NCBI GenBank assembly: GCA_033064195.1
Contig: JARBJD010000016.1
Span: forward strand, 248,001 to 312,000
Direction: 5' to 3'
Source of the DNA: Blattamonas nauphoetae
Lineage: Eukaryota; Preaxostyla; Oxymonadida
Length of the DNA stretch: 64,000 nucleotides
Part shown: positions 55,901 to 64,000 of the stretch, piece after piece
How positions within the stretch are numbered: the first letter of the stretch is position 1
How the letters are laid out: each line of letters opens with the position of its first letter
The notes under the pieces: model-generated
What the model was told of the DNA's origin: nothing
Seen by the model: only the letters and a program-made list of their open reading frames with translations
Databases searched by the model: none
Made by a program: the position numbers and the translations under genes

Positions 55901-58900
55901 ATCAAGAAAGGGTCTTGATACGATCGAGGAGAGACCGTTTAAGAGAGGAACGAGTTGAGACCAGGAGGAGCTGTCTGCATCTGTGTAAGTGACGACGTAG
56001 AAGAAGAAATAGGCGAAGTGAAGAAAGCGAGATTTCACAGATTGATCGTGGAAGTGGGTTGTTGTGACAATCTTGAGAAGTTCGTTGGAGAGGAAATTGA
56101 GAAGGGCATGCGAGAGGGATAGTTCATCCAGAAGAGGGCGGATCAGACTGATTGTTGAGAATTGCGGAGATATGAGAATGTGGAACATGCTCGAGACAAA
56201 TTCGATGAAGGTTGTTCTGTCCTGCGGTCGAAAGTCAAGAACAGAGAAATCTCGTGACGAGATGAATTGAAGGAAGAAATGCGACGATTGTTCCTCCATC
56301 TGCCTGTTTGTTTTCCCATGGAAATCACTTAGTCGTTTGAGAAGATGGACGAAACATCCACTTGACCGAGCAAAAGCGCGTGATCGGGGAGTGTGATTTA
56401 AGATGGAGAAGAAGACGAACAGTTGACTGTGTGGAGTATCTCTGATCGCAGTGGAAAGAGAGAGAGATGAACGCAACCGAGCTGTCTGTTGATTGATCCC
56501 AAGGCAGATCTGGATGGTACTCAGAAAGCGATTGACGACGTCCTTGTCCTGACAGTCGGAAATGAATGAAACGAGAAGCGAGGTCGTGTGGTGAACCCTG
56601 TGGATGATGCTGGATGATGGGAGAACTTTCTTTGAGAATGGGATTCTCTGTGGTCGTTCTCTTTCGACTTTATTCCTGTCAGCTTTATTCTTGAATCTGT
56701 TGTTCCTTTGGGTTGGTTCGTGAGCGTTAACTTCCATTTCGTGGATCTTCTGCTCAAAGGCTCTAAGAATCCTATCCTGTTCTTCTTCATGAGCTTGGCG
56801 GGCTTCCTCTTCTTCTCTGGTCCATTTTCTGATCAATTGTTCTCGTTCCTCTTTTCCCCTCTCTTCATTTTTGAGAGCTTCATCTTCCTCCACCAGTTGT
56901 CTCAGCAGATAGTCAACGAACTGGCAAGAGAGTTGTTCGTCTTTTTCAAGTGTTCTGTCGATCGACTCCCAGATCCTTTCAGACCTTCTCCCACTGTGCA
57001 CATATTGGTGGAAAAACGCCTGGAGGAGAGGAAGAGTGAGTGGTGTTCCATGATGATGTGGAATGATTTCAGGTTCAACAACGTTCGAGTTTGGATTGGC
57101 GACGGGTTTTTGCTTCTTTCCAGAACCTTTCTGCGAGACGGAGTGTGAGATATTCACATTTGAATTAACATTGGTTGGTGTGCGTGAGGAGTCGTGATTC
57201 TCAGTCCCATTCAGCACAAATTGCAGTAGATCAAGCCCTGTTGTTGTCAGAAAATCTCGCTCCAATTGTCTTTCTTCGGACTCAGAAAGGGCTGACTTTG
57301 GGAATGTTCTATCCCACTCCTGTTGCATCTCTTCATCCACTTGTCCCTCTGAACTTGGGAGCTTCCTTTTCAGTGCTTGTTCAGCCGCAAATCTTTCCTC
57401 TTCATCTGAAAGGAGATTCCCGAGAGGCATGTTCGAAGGAAGAAGGACAGGGCTGTTCACAGAACCATCGTCGGCGGGAAGAAGTCTTCGATAAAACAGA
57501 AGTGTTGCATATCCCTGCCTTCCATTTCCTCCAAAATAATCACTCATCTTGGAGATATCGAACTCGGACACCTTATCATCGTTGAACAGCCACCACATCT
57601 GAGATCGTCCTTCTTTGATCACCGAATAATAATGGTTTGTGTCGTTTCTCACCTCGTACACTTCAAATCCTGTGAGCTCATACACAAACTGTGTTCTATC
57701 TGCATCTTTCACTTCCTGCTTTTCCAACGAGAAGGGAAATAGGTCCAAGGTCTTTGGGAACGAACATCTGTTCGTCGTCAGTTGCCCATCCAGTGTTTTT
57801 CTGTTCATGAAGATCATTACTGAGTTCGACGGTGTTGCAATGAGCTTCCGCACGCTTCCTGGAACCATTCGAGATCCATCAGGAACACATTGCAGACACT
57901 GCAGAGTCGATCCCTTCTTTCCGAGAACCATCTTTTCCAGTGCATCTTCAAGTGATGACGATTGTTGAATCTCCACTGGAAACATGAAATCAGGATCAAT
58001 GAGAGTGGAGCATGGGTGGTTGTTTTCACAATTCATCGCTTTCACCACATGACATCCAAAAGATGTTGAGGCAAAGTGTGGATATCCACATCGATGGAAG
58101 AAAATATCAAGCTGAGACAGAAGTGCTTTCACAAAGTCTTCAGAATCATTCGACGAGTTTTCATGAAACATTTGTTTGGAACTGTCGGAGAGAGCGGCTG
58201 CCAAATCCGTCACTCTCACTTCCCCCTCTCTGTTCAGACACAACAAAGCAAAAATGCGTTGGAGATGGAAGAAAACCAAAGATTGAGGAATTCGATCTTT
58301 CTCCATCTGAGAACTTTCTTCCATCATTCGTTGCTGTTTCTTGATCTCTTCGTCAACAAGCGTCATCCCACTCGGATGGCGAGGAGTGTGATTGAAGGGA
58401 GTGGTCGAAACTCTCCCATCGAATGATAGAATTGTGTTGGAAAACTCTTTGTTTTGGAAGAGTTGAATCACAATCGCATTCATGAAACAAGCCATTCGAG
58501 GATTTCGAAGTCCTTTCGGTGTGTGTCTTGATAAAATCGTGTTGTTCTCTCTCCCTCTTTCACCTTGGTCAAGAAAGGGAAGTGGAAGGCGATTCACCAA
58601 AATCTGTTTCTCTTCGAAGAACGGCACAAGAGCAGCTGGTTGTGAGAGAGCCATCACAAGTTCTGTCAAGACCATCCGATCATCTTCGAAGATTGGATGG
58701 AGGGATTGTGAACCAGATGGAAAAAGGAATGAATGAAGAATATGATCAACAAGATCATTCCCGATTTGATTGAGAATTGTTTGGTTCCATCCTTTTCCAG
58801 TTTTGATGAGTGTCAAGAGAAAAGACGCGATCAATCGAAGCGGAAGCATCTCATTTCCCATCGTCGGAGCGTTGACGAGAATCCGACGAATCGGAACGAC

Positions 58901-61900
58901 AGGAATTCGGATGTTCTCCCAAGAGAGAACGAGGTGCGAGAGAAAAGTGATCAACCTGATCCCAGTTGGATGATGATCAGGATTAGTGTTCAGATGATCA
59001 GCAATACTTTCCACAACCCCATTTTCAAAAGAGCGAGGAACGTCGAAGAGACGGCGGGGAAGGACACACAGCACAGACACACAGACAAGGAGCATTTCAA
59101 TCGAAACATTAGACTTTTTGAGGATGGGAACGATGTTCGTCTGTTGGTGAGATTCAAGCGCTAACAAGGAAAAAAGCAGAGGATGGCTTGATAAGAGTGG
59201 GAAGAACGAAACAAGTGATGAGGGGAACGATGACAGTGGCAGTGAGTCATGAGATTGAGCTTGAAGATTTCCCGATCTTGAAAAGATGGGAACGAGGAAT
59301 GAGTAGAGTTGCTCCATCACTCTTAGAAGACCATTATCCTTCGTGGGATTCTGAGAGAGACGAAATACTTCCGGAATCAACAGATGGACACAATTCTCCG
59401 TAAATGTTGTTCGATCAAGAAATCGATTAAATGATTGAGCATCCATCTGAGCAATTGAGAGAAATGTCATCGACTGGTTGTTTGAAAGAGCATTAGGCAA
59501 CGCAGATGGAGTTTGCCTCATCAAATCAAGTTGAGCGAGACGGAAGAATTGATGCCCCTGGGCGACGACATTCTCGAGAGTGAAGGGGAGGATGGACACT
59601 CTTTGCGAAAATGTGGGTCTGAGGATTGTTGGTGTTCCGTTGATGAGATGTTGGAAGAGAACGGATGAAAGTGTCCAGAGAAGAATTAATCCTCCGCTGT
59701 CGCGTTTGTTTCTCAAATCAATGGATGTGATTTCGAGGAGTGAATTGGATGATGAGAGGGACGAATGGAAATTTGGCGAGTTTTGGCGAGAAGAACGGAG
59801 GAGATGAGTGGTGAACGGAACTTCCTGGTCGAGTGGTGCTTCAGAGAGAAGAAGTTGAATCAAATGGATGACAAATCTGACGAGTCCTTCACTGTTTATG
59901 AACTCTTCCATCCATTTGTTGTTTTCTGTTGCATGATGATTCAGAGAAGAGATCGTTTGAACGATGTTCTGTTCCAAGAAGAGAGGCCCCCACAGAGTTG
60001 TGTTCGGATTTCGTGTTAATGCATGCACAAACTGTTGAGATTTGTCTTTGGGGATTTCAGAAAGCGATATTTCGAGAAACTGGGCATTTGTTTCATCCAA
60101 TTTGATCCTGTTGTTTCTCAGTGTTTGAACGAGTGTGCCTAATTCTCCCCTTCTCACATTCGAGTGAGAATGACTGATGATCGCAAAATAAAGGCGATTG
60201 AACAATCTGAATGTCTGTTCTGCATTCTGATGCTCAAATGCATGTGTTGTGTCTGGTGCTTTAAGAAGTTCCTCTGACCAGGAAATCATCTCCGCGACAA
60301 TCCCTTCTTTGACCAGGACGTCGAACGAACTTTGTGAATCAAACAGCTTTTGGATCAGATCCAATCCTTTGTCGTGATCGAAGCTTGTTAATCTGATGGT
60401 TCGCGTGAGAATTGTCGGATTGAGTGGATTGCGAGCTGTGCTTCCCTCTCGACCATCCTTTCTGAAGCCAAGAGCATTCGGACTGCAGTCGATGTATTGA
60501 AGGAAGTTATTTGTCGTTTCGAGAAAGTCAGTGATGAACGAGAGAGGAACTGATTCTTTTGGAGAGTCAGGGAGTCTGCCGAGAAGAGTCAAGAGAATGT
60601 CGGTAATTGTGTCGAAGAGGACAAAAGCTGCTTGTCCTTTCTGATTTCGGATCCTCACAGATATGACCTCGGCGAAGATTGACGAAAGTGTTCGTTGACT
60701 GGTTGTTGAAAGTTGCTCCGGAGTGCTTAGAAGTGAGAGTAAGGGAACAAACTCGTCGTCATCCGGAACAGTTTGTGATGATTTGAGGAGATCAGACAGG
60801 ACATGAAGACGAACTGAAATCTGTTCAGATCGAGAGATTGGGAGGAATGATGGAGAGTTGAGGAGGTGTGCATCAGACGATTCGAATTGGTTGAATGAAG
60901 CGAGGAATGTTCCGAATGGATTCTGTTGAGGGATAAACAATTTCTTTCGGTTAAATCCCTGAGAGGAACGTGACGTCCTGAAAAAGAGATCACTCAATTG
61001 ATGAAGCACAGTTGGAAGAGGGTGAGCGGATACACGGTTAGAAAGCTCAGAAAACGCCGATTGACAGAGATCAGAATTCTTCGTGTCAATAACTGATTGA
61101 ATAACTTTCTTCGCCAGCTCCACGAAGCCAAAATGGTTTCCACTATTCTGTTCAGTTGAAAATATCCAACAGGGCGAACATATCACATCCAAGAGAGTCA
61201 TAAGAAGCGTGATGATGGAATGTTCATTTCCAACAATGTTGTCTGAATGAAATTGCGCATATGCCGTGAAATCTGGAAGATGGTCACAAATGTCTTGGAA
61301 TTCTTTATTGGCTTTTGGATTTAAACAAAATTTGCGGAGAAAGTCCAGGTCGAAGTTTGACGTTTCTGATGCTGGCTTCCACGGTCCCACGCCGAGAGAA
61401 TGGAGAGGATATGGATGATATAGTGTGATTTTATCGACTGTAAGTGGTGAGGATTGAACATCTGCGATGTCTGTCAGTTCATTTGGAGTGGACGGATGGT
61501 GTCCGAGATAGAATGAGGAAAGTGTTGAAATCACAAAATTCATCTGGGTTGCTTCTGTTGATGTGATTTTTAAGATCGGGAGAGCTTTCTTCAGAAATAA
61601 GACACAATTGTACGGCTGGTTGGGCATGCGAGAAAAAAGTGTTGGATCTCTGAGGTCCTGCGTTGATGAAGTGATTGATGAGAATGGAAGAGTCAAATAA
61701 AGGCTATCAGTCGTGTCTTGAGGGGGAGGAGGAAGAGTTTTTGGGCGAATTTCTCGTGATTGAGGATTGATGACGTAATTCGTGCGGAGAGACATAACAA
61801 GCGGGTGCAAGATGCACAATGCAAGTTTGATGAACTCATCATCGAGATGAAATGAAGGGAGTAAGGTATAGACGAAATTTACTCGAAACTGTTGGAGGTT

Positions 61901-62707
61901 TAACAGAGAATGTTCTGGATTGATTGGGATGGAATATGTGCAGATTTCATGCAAGAAGAGGAGACGAATATAATGTTTTCGAACACGTGCAGTGAATGGA
62001 CGATAGTTAGAACAATTGAAGAGAAGATAAGAAAGAGTGTTCGTGATCTCGGAAAGATCCAGGAGTTGTTGACGAGACGAAAAGCGAAGAACCTGAATAC
62101 ACTATGAACATAACAAAACACACAGAGAACAAAGGTTTAAGAAGATGATAGACGTGAGTGATGAGCGGTCCGAGGCTATGAACGTTCGGGTTTTTGGTCA
62201 GACCTATTAGACATAATTTTAATATATCTAACCCTTGATACTTGAAAAATATCACCGCAGAATGATAGTGAACATGGAATGGATAAGGAAATGACAGCTG
62301 TGGATGGGTGAAGGCTGCCTCAGTGATTTGATGATTGCGTTGAAGATGAGGACGAAAACATGAACTGTTGTGATTTTGATCGAAAGGGAAGAGGCTTCCT
62401 AATGCCTGTGCATAGAGACGATCCTGGTAACAGTATATCATTTTTGTCATTAGGAAAACTAGAAGAGAGGAGTTGAGTTCTGTGAATCTGTCTTGTTCTT
62501 TAGACGTGAAACATGCTGGTCTGTGAGAGGAAAAATGAATGAGATTTGGTCAGACTTGGGTTCACGTGTGAATTTGTACAGGTGATGAACAAGAGAGAAA
62601 AAGTGATCTCGAGTCTGTTGTGCATTCAAAGCATCATCTAGCTGAGAATTTTGGGTTAGCCATTCAGAAAACTTGCTGATGAGAGAAAGAATGCTTTCTG
62701 GATGCAA
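52973..62707 (-). CDS. giant USP-family deubiquitinase
   Basis: Three exons, 62707-62513, 62423-62124 and 62101-52973, give 3207 aa, with introns of 89 and 22 bp. USPs cleave ubiquitin from proteins. Long helical arms flank a central catalytic domain (about 1360-1720), as in USP9X/USP24/USP34. The Cys box is GLRNPRMACFMNAIVIQLF (Cys1370, oxyanion Asn1365). A zinc-finger-like GCHVVKAMNCENNHPC...LQCLQC pair follows. The His box is YELTGFEVYE...NHYYSVI (His1655) with FNDDKVSEFD supplying the Asp. The box has Pro-Arg-Met-Ala where most USPs have Leu-Gly-Asn-Thr, yet the triad is intact. A charged coiled coil (REQLIRKWTREEEEARQAHE) follows the catalytic domain. Which giant USP it corresponds to is unclear. 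The 22-bp intron is inferred from frame and splice ends only. Confidence 0.85.
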
Positions 62708-62956
62708 TTAGAAGAAGGAACGAGACCACGCGTTGGTGGCATGTTGGTTGTGCCTTGAACAGAGGCTATTTCTCGACTTATGTTTGATATGCCTAGTGAA
62801 TTGCTTTATGACGCTAGAAACAATGAAAACACACTCATGTTTGGCAGAATATCCTCACAAAGAGAAACGATAAGGGACAAAAAATATTATGGTGGGACCT
62901 TCGATCAATGTGATAAAATGAAACTCTCACGAACTGAAGTCTAAAACTCCAAAAAA

Positions 62957-64000
62957 TTAAACTTCGTCAAGATCTCGTTTGCTGATTTGATTATAAACGA
63001 GTTCATTGGCATATACATCGTCTTCTCCTCCATTCAATCTTGATGGATTAATTGTACTTCCACTGAACGTTGATGTGAGCTTGTCTCTTCCCTTGTTCAC
63101 AATCTTGAGGTTCAGAGAGTTGATGATTTCAAGGACCATCATAATAGTACCAAAGATTCCGAGAAAGCCAGACACCGAGGAGAGAACGTTGGACAAGAAC
63201 GATGGGAGCTTCTGACGAGGAGTGTGGTTGACCAGAACCACATTTAAGTCTCGGTTGAACTGAATTGTTGAACGAAGACCAAATTTCATGAAGAGCTCTC
63301 CAGCGTCGTTGGCGCTTCCTTGTTGGACATTTGTGGCAGCAACGAAAGCACCTGGAGTTGTTTTGTCTTTTGTGTCTGTATAGAGGGAAGGCATCAGCGT
63401 GAAGTTGAATGCTGTTGGGACTGTGCCTTTCATTGTCTTCCCTTCCTCGTTGATCGAGTACGTTGTGAGTTGAGAAATGGGTGCGTCTTTCGACTTGCCG
63501 GGGAGTGTGATTCCGGAGTGTGTTGAGACAGACGATGCGATGGAGTAGCAGTACGCACTGTCGGACGAAACAGACAGGGAGATGGACGGAATAAGGGCCG
63601 ACGATGCTGATTCGTCAATGAATGGTGGAGTGATGGGGGACGGTGAGTGGATGTCAAGAAAGCGACTGGCATTCACAGAGTTCGGTTGGGAGTGAAGAGA
63701 TGAGAAGGTTGGTGGACAGACATCCAGATTGCGATGATCTTCGGTGGAGGTTGTGAGATTATTGGCAGAGTTCCTCCCAGCTGCTTGGTATTGGAATGTT
63801 GCTGATTTGGCGGCAATAGAGACGTGACAATGTGTTGTCGGGTCTCGGAACGAGTTGGTGGATTGGATGACGGTACATTTTGGAGTGAGTGGGACTAAAT
63901 TCCCTTTTGAATCTGTGATGTAGATCACGAAGACAGTTGATGAGAGAAAAGGCAATCGGAGAAAGAGAATGAGAGAGAAGGCAATCGGAGAAAGAGAATG
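62957..64000 (-). CDS. membrane protein with extracellular domain, 5' end beyond window
   Basis: Open frame reaching the window edge, with TAA at 62957-62959. The first visible residues are strongly hydrophobic (FSLILFLRLPFLSSTVFVIY) and look like a signal peptide. About 250 Ser/Thr-rich residues with NLT, NAS and NFT sequons follow. Near the C-terminus are LNVVLVNHTP, a membrane helix around VLSSVSGFLGIFGTIMMVLEII, and a short basic/acidic cytosolic tail. This is a type I membrane layout. The gene probably begins within a few codons of the edge, but no ATG is inside the window. Family not recognised. Confidence 0.6.
   Translation of the reverse strand, partial: HSLSPIAFSLILFLRLPFLSSTVFVIYITDSKGNLVPLTPKCTVIQSTNSFRDPTTHCHVSIAAKSATFQYQAAGRNSANNLTTSTEDHRNLDVCPPTFSSLHSQPNSVNASRFLDIHSPSPITPPFIDESASSALIPSISLSVSSDSAYCYSIASSVSTHSGITLPGKSKDAPISQLTTYSINEEGKTMKGTVPTAFNFTLMPSLYTDTKDKTTPGAFVAATNVQQGSANDAGELFMKFGLRSTIQFNRDLNVVLVNHTPRQKLPSFLSNVLSSVSGFLGIFGTIMMVLEIINSLNLKIVNKGRDKLTSTFSGSTINPSRLNGGEDDVYANELVYNQISKRDLDEV
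63942..63999. repeat. 29-bp tandem duplication
   Basis: Two copies (63942-63970 and 63971-63999) of a purine-rich 29-bp unit that share GGCAATCGGAGAAAGAGAAT and differ at one base. They lie in the signal-peptide region of the membrane-protein gene. It may continue beyond the window. Confidence 0.85.

Overview
The window is nuclear DNA of a compact-genome eukaryotic microbe. Nearly every gene has a eukaryote-specific homologue: separase, CEP290, an SR-protein kinase, a giant ubiquitin hydrolase, Ulp1/SENP, MAK11 and SNIP1. Most genes are cut by GT..AG introns that are usually only 27-66 bp long, and intergenic gaps are often under 150 bp. All three standard stop codons end genes, and none interrupts the very long reading frames, so the standard code fits. 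The tiny introns, several divergent helical-repeat proteins and an anaerobe-type carbamoyltransferase suggest an oxymonad or related metamonad (Blattamonas-like). That assignment rests on remembered family character, not on a search.

Layout. 0.4-9 kb (-): a giant Ulp1-type protease. 9-10 kb (+): SNIP1/Pml1-like FHA protein. 10-16.8 kb (-): a helical-repeat protein, two poorly understood genes and an importin-alpha-like ARM protein. 17-18.2 kb (-): YgeW-type carbamoyltransferase, head-to-head with a small hypothetical (+) gene. 19.5-21.6 kb (-): two unrecognised genes. 21.7-23.9 kb (+): a pseudokinase fused to a HECT-like domain, touching MAK11 (23.9-25.2 kb, +). 25.3-26.1 kb (-): decayed ABC-transporter relic. 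26.8-28.4 kb (-): a pseudokinase with a C-terminal ubiquitin-like domain. 28.6-30.2 kb (+): CHID1-like GH18 protein. 30.6-32.2 kb (-): a membrane protein. 32.4-39.5 kb (-): spastizin/ZFYVE26-like giant. 40-42.5 kb (-): CEP290-like coiled coil, head-to-head with separase (42.6-48.3 kb, +). 48.6-52.8 kb (-): SRPK-family kinase. 53-62.7 kb (-): USP-family giant deubiquitinase. 63-64 kb (-): a membrane protein running off the end.

These genes do not form an operon-like pathway, but ubiquitin/SUMO biology is strongly represented: Ulp1, HECT-like, Ubl fusion and USP. RNA splicing (SNIP1, SRPK), ribosome biogenesis (MAK11), mitosis/centriole (separase, CEP290) and nuclear import are also present. 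The most novel items are the two pseudokinase-ubiquitin fusions, the eukaryotic YgeW enzyme and the extreme splitting of the Ulp1 catalytic domain. Exon joins were worked out by hand from reading frame, GT/AG signals and remembered homologue sequences. No alignment or database search was run.
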